Origin: Edolisoma coerulescens
Taxonomy: Eukaryota; Chordata; Aves; Passeriformes; Campephagidae
Assembly (NCBI GenBank): GCA_013397115.1
Contig: VWZW01001381.1
Coordinates: forward strand, 248,001-312,000
Direction: 5' to 3'
DNA length: 64,000 nucleotides
In this document: positions 48,501 through 59,182 of the stretch, piece by piece
Layout of the letters: every line of letters starts with the position of its first letter
Position numbering within the stretch: the stretch's first letter is position 1
The notes under the pieces: model-generated
What the model was told of the DNA's origin: nothing
Database searches by the model: none
The model's input: only the letters and a program-made list of their open reading frames with translations
Program-made: the position numbers and the translations under genes

Positions 48501-51500
48501 TTTAACCATCTTGCTTGCTTTTGGCTTTCTGAGCCTTGCCTCTGTCTTCCTTCAATTCACCACAGCTAGACACAAGGTTCTAAATAAGCACAGTTCAGTC
48601 CACAAAATTCACAGAACCAGAGATTTTATGGCAAGGCAGGATCATCAGAGTATATCCTCTCTCCTCTTATTTATGACAGATTACTGTATTTCACCCAATT
48701 AACCAAGTATCAGTAGGCTGACTTTGCCTCATCTTTGATGAGATGAATTCATCACTTCTCATGACAGTTAGTTCTAATCATTAATTTCACCCAAAGAAAC
48801 ATTCCTGCATCTTCATTTTCTTGAACATGAATGGCTTTTGCTTCAAGGCACTTGTTCTTGCTATGCCTGTTAGCTTCTATTTCTTACACACGCTTATGAA
48901 CTCACCTCTCAGGCTTCTCTTTGATCATATAAACTCAGGAATTTAAATCTTCCATGCTAAAGCATTTTTTTCAAGACCTTTTCTCAATTTTTTCCAGCTT
49001 CCCCTTTAAAATGTGCATGACAGAATGGTTCCTGAAGAACAATCCCACAGCACCGCAGTGGCTTGACTTTATACTTAGGACATCAAACATCATTTGCTTT
49101 ACAGACACTTTTGGCAACCAGGTGTTGCTTTCAAGGCAGTATCATGAGACACTCCTATAGCTTGAAAGCTCTCCAGCAGCAAAAGGAAGTAGCAGGCAAT
49201 TCTATCCTATGACCACAAACTCAAAACATCTCCTAAGGTGCCTCTTCTCATGTCCCTTATGGGTTACAGTCAGTGGCAGATCCCACAAACTGAATGCAGA
49301 CAGACGTAAGTACATCGGATGCTACCAATCAAGTGAAAAATCCCCTGGGCACTTTCTCAAATGAACCAGAAGGCTAGTAATTATTCTGCCCAACAGTAAT
49401 CCCCACAGCAACCTGCTATTAATCCTCTCTCATCTGAAACATCCATTTACAACACAATTTGCAACTGTTTACTCAATTTCATGGTCTCTGAACTTCACCC
49501 TTGTTTTATGACTACTGATTCTCCTTTATGGTTTTCCAGGGATCCTGACAAAAGCTATCGGGAAATGCAGCACATCTGCAGTAGCTGGTTTTCTCAGAAA
49601 TTATTCCCACAGGTCTGAACTTAGTCTGCCTGGATGAAGCGGTGTGCTTGGGGCAGGTTTAACCAGGAAAAGGGGCGCTCACAGCTGGCTCTGTAAGCTT
49701 TGCCTAACAAGGAATTCAGTCGGTTTGACTCTGTGGTAACACCCCTGAGCTGAATTTGTCCCCCACCCTGTGGTGCTTAAAGTAGAACTTAAGTTCTAAA
49801 AAAATCCAAACAAACGTCTTAATTAAATGCTTGCCCACAATACATTCAGTGTAGCAAATATTGTCTTTCTTAACTCTGAGAAAACAGGTAGTCCAGGACT
49901 TTAGCACAGTGGCCTAGAACAAGAATTGCTTTCATTATTTTTCAATGATTGTCTGACAGCTCCTCTACATGTATTGTACTCTGTCCCTTGGGAGGTCAGG
50001 GAACAGGAAAAAGCAGCTTGAATACTAACTGCCCAGAGATGTTGTGAAGTCTCCATCCTTGGAGATTTTTAAAACCTGACAGCACACAGCCCTGAGTAAT
50101 TTGCTCTAGCTGAGTCTGCTTGAGCAGGTAGGTGGGATTAGGCAATCTCCAGAGATGCCTTCCAACCTCAACCATACTGGTAAAGAAGTTTTCAGCCCTT
50201 CTTGATTTGTATTTTCCAATTTATTACTGCATCCATTTAGAAATTTCTTGTGTATAACTGATTCTACAGCACCTATGAAGTGGCTTTGCTTAGTCAGTAC
50301 ACACTTACCCTTTAAACTCGATGCCAGACACATTCAGAAGTCTGCAGATTCTGGGCCCAAAACACTTGTAGTCCATTTCCTTTCCCCATAGCATGATCAA
50401 CTAGCCATAACCCATTCCTAAAGTCATGGCTTATGTCACCCATCAGCCCTAAAGAATGTGGACATCACCTGAATATCAAACATAGCTGAACAGCCCTTTT
50501 TTTTTGCTTAATGAAGTTCCAGTGCCTTCTTCCCATTTATGCTCTTGACAGTTGGGTAACACTGAGCTAAGAGCTGCTTTCTTTATTCTCAATACTAGAG
50601 CGAGCAATTGTTTCCCATGTAATTTCCCTCAATTGTGCCCAACTGGCCTCTGCAAATATTTAATACTGGGCAAGCTGAAATTGCTGGTTATTACCAACCC
50701 ACAAGATCTGGAAAATGACTTAATTTCCATGTGTGAAATTAGAGGATGAGCAGTATTATTTTAAGGTTTACATTTAGTATAGATGGTGTGCTGACTGTCA
50801 TCAGAATGTTCATTTTCAGCTTTCAGGGAACATTAAGATCTCTGGGCCATACTCATTCACCTGCTCTAAATTCTTAACATCATTGATGTAACTGATCCTC
50901 TCCACTGAAGCCCTGGACAGCAGGTGGGCTGAATCACACATCAGTAATTCACTGAATTCCAATGCCACATCATTCCCATGACTTCAGTGTTGGGTACCTG
51001 AATCAAGCCCCTTATTTGTGATCACTCAAGCACAGCTCAAGTTTCCAGTCTTCTGTTCCTCGCTCCCCCTGCCCTCCTCACTTGGCTCAACAACACACAC
51101 CTCCAGTTCTTAGATTCCTCTGCAGACTTGGAGAATTACTGTCAATTGCTTTCTAAGGAACACATGTGCTTACAAGTGGAAGTTGGGAAATGGTACAGGA
51201 AGAAATAGGACAGAAAAATGTTCCCAGTAAGTTACCTGCTGATATTCTGCAGCTCCAGGGTCCAGCGGGGCTCCAGGTCCTGTCCCCTCAGCAGGATCAA
51301 GCTCTCTTTGGTTGTGATGAGCAGGTTGCTGCAGTTTGTGTCAGGTGTCTTCACTGTCTGCAGGAAGTCAACACCCTCACTGGGACAAATGGAAAACAGA
51401 GAGGAGGTCAAGGCTTGTATATGCACATCTCAGCAGTAGCTGCCTGTCCACATGGCAATTCCTATCAAAGATCTGAACTATACTTGGAGAAGTCCATCTT

Positions 51501-54500
51501 TTCCCCAGTGATGTGGGTTCCTCAGTTAAGTGAGCTAAATTCAAATGTGGGGTGTTCTGAACATAATGAGTTACTATAAAAAGCATGAAGTTTGCGAGTT
51601 CACATTTGCTCCCTCCCTTTATTCCTGTCAAGGCCTGCCGCACAATTTGGCAGTAAAAAGGAATGAGCTGAGAAATCCAAGCCCACACAGACTGAGCTTC
51701 CCAAAGAGACTCCATTAGCTTGGAACACCTCTTTTTATCCCTTCAGCTATGTATACAGGGCTGAAGAAAGTAACAAGGAACAGGAGAAGCTAAGGTCTCC
51801 CTTTTATTATACTCTGCACTTCTTTTGCTAGGACAACCAGAGGACAGGGAGGAAATGATGAGTTCCCCACAATATTCCCCAGTTATCAACTGGACAGTGA
51901 AGAAAGGACAGTATTGAAGTAGAAGCGACCACCTCTAGGAGCACTAATAAGTGCCAACCCTTCCCTTCCTCTCCCTGAAGGAGCAAGATGACAAGTCCAT
52001 CTTCTACCTGTAAATGCCAATGAGCTCTGACAGGTTGACAGATCTGCGCTTTTCCCACTCTGGCTCCTCCTGCTGCAGCATTGCAGGAAAGTTGTCCCGG
52101 TTTCTGGCTTGGGTAAAGATATCCCTCAAGGCAACTGCTTGAACATTACCTGCCAGGAAAAGTAAAGATGAAGAGTCCTGACTGCAAAAGATAACCTAGT
52201 AGAACAGAGGGTGATTGGGACCACTGCAGTTGTGGTAGAAGTCAATGAAATGCCCAGAGCTGGAACTTTCCTGGCATGATGTGCCTTTGGGAAACTCCAA
52301 GGTTTTTGAGACTAGCAGGTATTGGTGCTCCTGTACTTTTCCAGACCATGGCAGTGAGATTTGTGCTTTTGCCCTCCTAGCTTTTACAGCAGAAGGCATG
52401 GCAGAAACATCCCAGGGGCGCTCTGGACCATTTTAAGTAAAACAAATGTTTTCTCAGGAAGGTGAAGTGCTGCAGACACAAGGTGCATCTTACCAAAACC
52501 AAACAGGATATAGATGGCTCCCCGGCTGGTGATGTGGACTTGGGGGCCAATCACTTTCCCTTCTCCGTTGGTGCTGTACTTCACAGGCCCACCCAAAGCA
52601 GTTCCAGTCTTTCCTGATACCAAGATGAAAAACACATCAGGCTGCAAGGAGAGAGAGGTAGAGAATTTTTTCAGTGCTTTCACTCACCTCTGCACTCAGA
52701 ATCTTCCCTCAACCCCACAGCATGAAGCTCCATTGATCCTTTCCCCCTCAGCAAGGTCTATATAGTGCTTGCTTTTTGCTCAGTCTGGCTTCCTGGGCAT
52801 CTTACATTCATGTTTTTCTCTTGACACAAATGCATCAAATATGAAAGCGACTTCAAAAACCTGAGCTCCTCTAACAACACCAATGTTAGAATTGTGGGGA
52901 GGGATGAGCATAAAGGAAATCTGCATCTGAATTAATCACACAAGTATTTCTTTCTTTTGGATAAGCTAAATGCTCCTTTCTCCAGAGATCCATCCCTACA
53001 CTGCTGCTAAACACTCACTTCAAACCATACATTCACTGAACAGAAACAGATAATTCCCAAGTCTCAGTCAGGTGCAAATAATGACCCTTCTGTTCATTCC
53101 CAGCTGTCAAGAATGCAGGTAGTGTCATTATTGTTTGATCTCACTGCTCTGACCTATTGGAAGAAAAAGGTGCTTTTCAGCAAAATCCAAGGGAATGAAA
53201 ATTAGGGGCTCTTGCGGCTCCAGTTACAGTCCTTCCACATCAGGCTGTTTTTCCTCTACACAAATAACAAAGGTCATTCCAAACCGTGAGGAGGGATATG
53301 CTGTACCTGTGTCTCTTTGAGAGCCAGAACAACAATATCCCTAATCCCATCTCCATCCACATCTGGAAGAGTTGCAGCTGGTGCAGCCAGGATCCCACTT
53401 GAAAGGTGAATGGAGTTCAGCGTCCAGATGGTCTTGCCTGTGGGAAGAACAAGATAAAAGAGACCTGCATTTGGAGAACCAGAGGGCATCCCTAGAGGGT
53501 TCCACAAAACCTTCTTGAAAAGGGAGCAAGAGAGACTATTTCTCCCATTCTGTGTGAAGGGGAAAGACAAACCTACAAACTGAGACAAACTGCAGTGGGA
53601 AGCAAAATTCTTCTCCCAGCATTTCTTCAGATTGCCTTTGAGTCAGGCCTCAAGTCCTGCTGCACTTCCTTCTTAGCATCTCTCTAAAAGACCTGAGCCC
53701 TCAACAATTTCCGAAGTAGCAGAGAATATTTAAGGTTCACTTTACGAAGGAGAACCTAAATGAGAGTGCTGCTCTGCAGGACAGCAGTTGTTTGCCTCAG
53801 CCAGCAGTAAAGGCTAGGTAGATGTGAGGAAAGGGAACAGATGGACAGTTCTGATATTCAAAGTGCAAATCTGTGTCTCAGTTAAATTCCCAGCAGCAAA
53901 TTACCACTCCAGCATGACATGCTCACTGCACTTCAGGGTGAAAGCATGTTAGCAGGCGTGATGTCAAACGGTTCAGCAGGCCAGCACGGACCCAGCTGGA
54001 AACTCAGCAAAACCAGATTTGCAAACTTGCAAATAAACACCAAAAAAAAGGGCAACAATTAAATTTGATGCTTTTACTTTTTCATCATTCTTTTGCCAAC
54101 ACTTCTGCTTTTTCAGTCTTTAAAAATGCTTTTCTGCTACTGCTGCCCTGTAGGATAAGGTTTGCCCCTGTATGATAAAGTAAACCAAGGGCCAAACTTG
54201 TACATTAACACCACCACTACTGCTGGTAAAGGACCATGGCAGCTCATGGTCCTGACCATGCAAACACTGTGGTCCCTAAAAGCATTTCAAAAGTGCGGAA
54301 AGATAGCTGGGGGCAAAACTAGAGAAAACTTGAGAAGTTATATTCACACCCTAACAGAAGTTCTAACAGTATGGAAATTATAGGGTAAAATACAGTTGCT
54401 GTTCCCTGGTTGGAATGTGGTTGGCATGCCTGAAACCTACTCCACGATGGTTCCCCACACCCACAATCTTGCACTTGCTAAGGGGGATGGAACAGAGGGT

Positions 54501-57500
54501 GGAGTGGAGTGGGAATACCACGGCCAGACTGTAGAAATACTTGCAGGGAGGGGAACTTGATGTTACTTTGCAGCTGATAAATGGCATAACACCTGTCAGC
54601 TGGGCAGATAGGAGAAGATGTCTTGTTGCTGAGCCAGCAACTGTGGTGAAATCATTCTCCTTGGATGAACTTGGTTCATTAAAACCTAACTGTAATATTA
54701 ACACACACCTCCATCCCAAAGTTACCCGCCTTCCAGGTACCTTTTGGTTGATTCCAAAAACAACCTTATACCTACCTATGAATATTTTTGCCAATGAATT
54801 AATGTGGTAGAACAAACAGCAATCAGAGAATGAAGGTGCACATGATCAAGTGATTAAAAATGCAATATTCATTCATATCTAATTGATTCAACTATGGGCC
54901 TAATTTCTCTGCAAGGTTTCCTGGATGTCGTGTATATCCTTATATAACTTCTCCAAGAATGCTGTTCAGCTTTGCAGTGCTGTTAGGTAGGTCCTGAGTT
55001 GTACCAGCAGGTCAGTGCTAATGAGAACAGACTTTATATATTCGTTGTGACATGGGGATGCTACAGGATAAGATTTAACACTTTGAAATATTCTAAGACG
55101 TAGGACGAAGATGCTGCCACAGAGATGAAATGTTTTGGATTCTCTTATCCTGTGTAACTAGAAACTCATTAGTGTTTTGACTCCTTCCTGTGTGCTACTA
55201 AGTAACAGCCACCATGACGTGCCAGAACCAAATTATTCACGCTTATTAGTCCTTCAAAGAAAACAAAAAAGCAGTAGCATATTTCTAATATGATGGTAGT
55301 TGACTTTACCTGTGGAGGCACTGAGAAGACTGAGGAATTTTGACGTTCCTGTAACAAGGCAGACAGGCCCTGCAGCTGCCCCCAGTGATAGCCCATTGCA
55401 CTGCACACTCCGAGTCTCCTCTGGAAGCTGGATGGACCACAAGGTGCTGCCATTCATACCAGAAAGTGCCACCACAGTTACGGAGGGTCTAGAGACACCT
55501 AGAAGAGGCAGGAAAGAGAGGATGTAATCCCTTGGTATCAGAGGGATTACTATGACCGTGTTGCCTTAGTCCTTGTGCTGGAGTTCCAGCTCTAGCTCCT
55601 GGAGCTGAGCAGTTCAAGACAGACAAATCCACACTGCCTGAAAGCAAAGGTCACCCCATGGCTGAATTTCTCTGCTGCAGAGCCTACCAGTGATCTCCCG
55701 ACAAGTTGGGCTGAATATCAACAGCCCAGAAAATTACGGAGGTTGGACCTGAGCTCATAGCAAGAAATGTGGTCAGCTGGGCAGAGAGAACCAAGTTCCT
55801 GGGGACAATGTGCTCGGTTGTGCTGACTTCCTCCTGTGAAATTTATTGCTGTCAAACCAGATTGATTCTTCTGATCCCCTCTCCCTTAACAAAACAGCTA
55901 GCACCAAGGGGAAACCTTAAGTGACTCCCAAGGCAGATGTCACCTCATATGAAAGTGCTGGCTTGTTTCTAATTCTGGAGCAACAGAAGGTGATTGGTGG
56001 TCTGAGAGCTTTTTCCTTTGTTTTCCAAAGGAGTTTAATTATTGTGAAAAACAGACTGGATGCAACCAATTGGTGTAACTCGGCATTCTTTTTCCAATTC
56101 ACCAGTTAGCAAAAAATAATTGTGAAATAAAGTAGATTATGCTGTTTCAATTGACTGTTGGCTCTGATTCCAAATGTGATCAACTTTTAGCTCAGCCTGC
56201 CCTCAGCTGTAAGAGTGGTTATTGTAATTAATCTCCACCTAGTATGGTCATATCATAGTTTAAGATGAACTCCCACACATTTCAAAGTAACAACAGATCC
56301 AGTCAACTTCTGTCTTACTAGCAATACATACAACACGTGACCTGATGACAAAAAGGGCATATATGGGCCACTGGCTGTATACAAGTCTGAGTCCACTCTC
56401 TAAATCAAACTCACTCTCTTCTCAAGCTGAAAATCATGTGGTTTATGCTAAGGGGTTGCCCCAGATCAAGTTATCTTCGTTACATTGATAGGGACCAAGA
56501 ACAACTAACTCCTGAATGCAGCTCACAGCCGTTGTGTGTACAAGCTGGAGAAACAGTTAAAAACGTCACAGTTTACTCCACTGGGTGCCCATCCCAAGCT
56601 TATCTCTACTTGGCACTGTGTGAATGCTCCAAGCACAAGCTACAGGTGGGCTGATATTCAGCTATGTGAGTTTTGGATTGTGATTTGCTTACACCTGTTT
56701 TAACATCTGGTTTTTGTCTTCCAGCCCAGGATGCAACTAGGTATGACTAGTTTCATTCAGAGCATGCTGACTATATGTGTATCTGGGATAAAAAATAAAA
56801 GCAATGCAATGGCAAAAATACAGAATGCAAGGACACCCTATATGAACTGAATACAGCCTTTATGCCAACAGTATCTTCCTCTCTCACTTATTTTTTAAGT
56901 TACTTTACAGTTTTCTCTATGTTCATAGGTTTCTTTTTGGAGCACTTGCTGTGAAATACCAAGGACCTTGCTTAAAGCATGGAGAAAGGCGTCTTCCCTA
57001 TCCTCTAACAATACTTTTATTACCTCTTTGAAGAGCCAAGGCATTTTGCTCCCACAAGAATTTTCTTCAGGTTGTGCAATATATGCTTGCTCCCTGAATA
57101 CCTCTGTGAGACTAAACAGATTCAGTACCAGGCGATGCCAGGATAGGCAGACGCAGTACAGCAGGCAGCTGGGAACCTCCAGGGCTTCAGAAGATCAGGG
57201 CAATAGGATGCCACTGGATTTGGCAGCCTCCATGTAATGGTGGCCACTATCAGCAGGCTCTGCTATGTTACCTGAAGGGTGTGAGGGCTAACAAAGAGAG
57301 CAAGGCAGCCAGGAGGAGGAAGCAGGGCAATACCTGCAAAACAGCCAGGCACAGTAGCTTCCCTGTCATCAGTATATTATTTGTGAATTAACAATGATTT
57401 GGAGCCTGGCAAGTATATGGAGTGACCTGGAGAAAAAGGCAGCTAAGTGAGGGTGTTTCCTACAACACTAACCTACAAACAAAGTAAGTCTGCACAAATG

Positions 57501-59182
57501 CAGGACAAAGAGATGGAGTGGCCCCAAGATGAGGTAAGGATGAACACATGATGTTGACCAAAAAGTATAGGAGCACAGGCTTGTAGTGAAAATTTTAAGC
57601 ATGACCAACCGTAGGCACAGTACACCAGCAATTTTAAGGAACTCTGAAAAGAGCAACGCAGTGGATTTGCAGTGGCAGGAGCTCTTCCTGTGTGTAAGAC
57701 AAACATACAAAGGTCCATACTGACACATGAAGAGGAATGGAAAGGAGCTGCAGTGCTTACCCATGACACTGGCATTCATCAAGGCAGTGAAGACAATGAG
57801 GATGTCAGGGAGCCCATCACCGTTCACATCACACAGTTCCAGTGGGGATAACACACCACCTGCAACAATTACACAGTCACCGCATGTCAAAAGGCCACCC
57901 TCATTTTTCACGCCGGGAGAGGAGGGCTGGCCCAGAAATGAGACTTGTGGGCAGACAAGCCTCACAAAGTCTGCCAAGGAACCACCAAGGGCAGGCAGCT
58001 CACACCATGGTGTGGAGATGGATCTTTCATTGCATGGAAAGGCAGAAATGTAGCATCTGGGTCAGAGAAAGGAAAAATGGAGGAGCTAAAAGAAAAAGAT
58101 TCATGTTTCCCACTTCAATTTCTGAGGTGATGTGGAGCCACGTATCTTATGGAAGCCAGGGGCAGAAAGCAAGGAAGGAGAGACATATCTAGACCTGGCA
58201 GAAATTATTCACAAAACAGTGTTACTTTATTGCAGAAGCCAGAATGGGAGATACTTTAGAAATGTTATCAGTGGCCCATACAGGATAACAAAAGATCTCA
58301 AATGTTGATTCATAGATTCAAGCAGGATAAAAAGAAAATGGAATAAGGTTAGTTAAGCTAGTTAGAAGACACAAAGACCTCTATCCCTCTCCTCTTGAAC
58401 ACAACCACATACTTCAGCATGGAGGTATTGGTAAAGTCCAGGCTGTAGAAAGGGAGGCACTGTATTTTAAAGTGGGACGGGCCATCTCCATCTGGAACAG
58501 AGCACAACATCCAGAAAAAAAGGCAGGATGGAAGAAGAGTCAAAATAATTTTTGATGTTGGCTGAAACAAAATTTTGTGGCACTGTTATCTACTGATGCC
58601 AGATTTCACAGGCCTCAGCTTCAAGAGTGAGCAGGACACAGCCACCTGTCTATTATCTCGGAGCATCCGTAGTGGTGAGGGAGGGTCTCTGCTCTGACCT
58701 GGCTCTCCCAGATAGGTCTCTCCCACCGATGCCCAGCCTGGGAGCTGCCACCTCCCCCATGCCAGATGCTGTTCCTGGGGCTTTCTCACCTGCTCCCTGA
58801 CCTAGGTTGCGGTTCCAGGTGTTATGCAAGTCTCTAGGGGGACAGGGAATTAGAAATGCGCACACCAACACAAGAATCATCGAGATCACCACAGTGAGCA
58901 AAAAGATCGCAGTGCGCAGGTATGGCATGAGGGAGGGAGCAGCCTTCTGCTCCAAACTCCCAGCTGTCTCTGCAGGATAACCCTCGGGCGCACTCTCTGA
59001 TGTGTGCTGCTTTGTCATCCCAACCTCCACATCAGAATCAGGGTCCTGTATCTCTTCAGGGGGGCTCTTCCCATTCTTGACCCCTCCATTCTTCTGGATG
59101 TTGAGTACAAGGTCATCTTCACTTTCATCACTGTCAGCCTGAGTGAGGGGATCATATTCCCCAAGGTCTGGGCTCTTCTTTC
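45319..59182 (-). CDS. FAM234B: FAM234B, membrane protein with FG-GAP-like repeats (11 coding exons, 5' partial)
   Basis: The - strand join is 59182-58790, 57859-57761, 55498-55310, 53437-53307, 52641-52494, 52149-52008, 51379-51236, 47889-47808, 47579-47424, 46830-46713 and 45569-45319. All phases agree, giving 617 residues plus stop before adding the first exon (about 14 residues in mammals, not seen here). Order: an acidic cytoplasmic region starting KKSPDLGEYDPLTQADSDES; one membrane segment (AIFLLTVVISMILVLVCAFL, about residues 91-110 of this part) followed by IPCPPRDLH; then a large extracytoplasmic domain with integrin-alpha-type loops DVNGDGLPD and DVDGDGIRD, presumably a beta-propeller. 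It has several N-glycosylation sequons (NGS, NCS, NAT). It follows human FAM234B along its length. FAM234A is the paralogue; the molecular function of the family is not established. The extreme C-terminus is uncertain. Confidence 0.93.
46713..46830 (-). CDS. FAM234B: FAM234B coding exon 11
   Basis: Encodes HPGPRPERPGLHHLYLLHPV then FPTVLLDLTNATDKVIASA. The LHHLYLLHP-FP-LLDL run is diagnostic. Acceptor TTCCAACAG, donor GCAG|GTGAGT. Starts in phase 0, ends in phase 1. Confidence 0.93.
47424..47579 (-). CDS. FAM234B: FAM234B coding exon 10
   Basis: Encodes VVVIDGKSGLPLWNQELPWQ through DKKSVFLFWADETQPVLQSL. Acceptor CTGCCTTGAG (an unusual GAG), donor TTTG|GTGAGC. Phase 0-0, 156 bases. Confidence 0.92.
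47808..47889 (-). CDS. FAM234B: FAM234B coding exon 9
   Basis: A short exon, 3.3 kb after exon 8, encoding QPVPGYFGADQTLDFMLQAQ then TGDGNKK. Acceptor AATTTACAG, donor AAAG|GTAAAA. Starts in phase 2, ends in phase 0. The GYF-DQTLDF-LQ pattern matches mammalian FAM234B. Confidence 0.92.
48300..48620 (-). mobile_element. very old CR1 fragment in FAM234B intron 8
   Basis: On the + strand, 'gtcccttctcagcctctcac' and then 'tttggctttctgagccttgcc' with 'ttcaattcaccac' fall in the order of reverse-complemented CR1 3' sequence. It is heavily diverged; the limits are approximate. Confidence 0.4.
48900..49030 (-). mobile_element. old CR1 fragment in FAM234B intron 8
   Basis: The + strand has 'cacctctcaggcttctcttt', then 'aagaccttttctcaattttt' and a following 'tccagcttcccctttaaaatg'. 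They match the order of reverse-complemented older CR1 3' regions. It may belong to the same insertion region as the fragment at 48300-48620. Confidence 0.45.
50025..50182 (+). mobile_element. CR1 3' fragment in FAM234B intron 8
   Basis: 'tgcccagagatgttgtgaag' then 'tctccatccttggagatttt', and a 'ggattaggcaatctccagag' segment followed by 'atgccttccaacctcaacca', are the ordered 3' end of an avian CR1 in + orientation, antisense to FAM234B. The terminal octamers are lost. Confidence 0.88.
51236..51379 (-). CDS. FAM234B: FAM234B coding exon 8
   Basis: Encodes EGVDFLQTVKTPDTNCSNLL then ITTKESLILLRGQDLEPRWT. It has an NCS sequon. Acceptor GTCCCAG, donor GCAG|GTAACT. Phase 2-2, 144 bases. Confidence 0.95.
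52008..52149 (-). CDS. FAM234B: FAM234B coding exon 7
   Basis: Encodes NVQAVALRDIFTQARNRDNF through EEPEWEKRRSVNLSELIGIY. Acceptor CCTGGCAG, donor ACAG|GTAGAA. Ends in phase 2. Confidence 0.95.
52494..52641 (-). CDS. FAM234B: FAM234B coding exon 6
   Basis: Encodes PDVFFILVSGKTGTALGGPV through VIGPQVHITSRGAIYILFGF. Acceptor CCTTGCAG, donor TTTG|GTAAGA. Starts in phase 0, ends in phase 1. Confidence 0.95.
53307..53437 (-). CDS. FAM234B: FAM234B coding exon 5
   Basis: Encodes KTIWTLNSIHLSSGILAAPA followed by LPDVDGDGIRDIVVLAL and KETQ. It carries the second calcium loop (DVDGDGIRD). Acceptor CCCACAG, donor ACAG|GTACAG; starts in phase 1 and ends in phase 0. Confidence 0.95.
55310..55498 (-). 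CDS. FAM234B: FAM234B coding exon 4
   Basis: Encodes VSRPSVTVVALSGMNGSTLW and on through LPEETRSV to VCLVTGTSKFLSLLSAST. The SGMNGSTLW and VTGT strands match the mammalian protein. Acceptor CTCTTCTAG, donor ACAG|GTAAAG. Phase 1-1. Confidence 0.95.
57761..57859 (-). CDS. FAM234B: FAM234B coding exon 3
   Basis: Encodes GVLSPLELCDVNGDGLPDIL then IVFTALMNASVM. It carries the first FG-GAP calcium-binding loop and an NAS sequon. Acceptor ATTGTTGCAG, donor ATGG|GTAAGC. Phase 1-1, 99 bases. Confidence 0.95.
58205..58491 (-). other. FAM234B: probable alternative terminal exon of FAM234B
   Basis: After an acceptor with a good pyrimidine tract (CTCTGTTCCAG, exon base 1 at 58491) a frame runs open for 43 residues to TAG at 58358. 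It is in exactly the phase left by exon 2, so a D codon is completed across the junction. About 127 bases after the stop, AATAAA (58231-58226 on -) is followed by a GT-rich TGTTTTGTG. These are the four marks of a 3' terminal exon. Splicing from exon 2 would give the cytoplasmic region, the membrane helix and a short tail (DGDGPSHFKIQCLPF onward) with no propeller domain. The tail resembles no protein I know. The 3' limit given is an estimate; expression is not shown by sequence. Confidence 0.5.
58226..58231 (-). terminator. FAM234B: intronic AATAAA for the alternative FAM234B exon
   Basis: AATAAA on the - strand, 127 bases past the alternative stop, with a GT-rich element within 20 bases downstream. 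Confidence 0.5.
58790..59182 (-). CDS. FAM234B: FAM234B coding exon 2 (by mammalian numbering)
   Basis: Acceptor TTTTTCTCAG|GA; the first two bases finish a glycine codon (phase 1), as in the mammalian LPG-KKSPDLGEYD junction. Encodes the acidic N-terminal region, the single transmembrane helix and the IPCPPRDLHNTWNRNL stalk. Donor GCAG|GTGAGA at 58789, phase 1. Confidence 0.94.
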
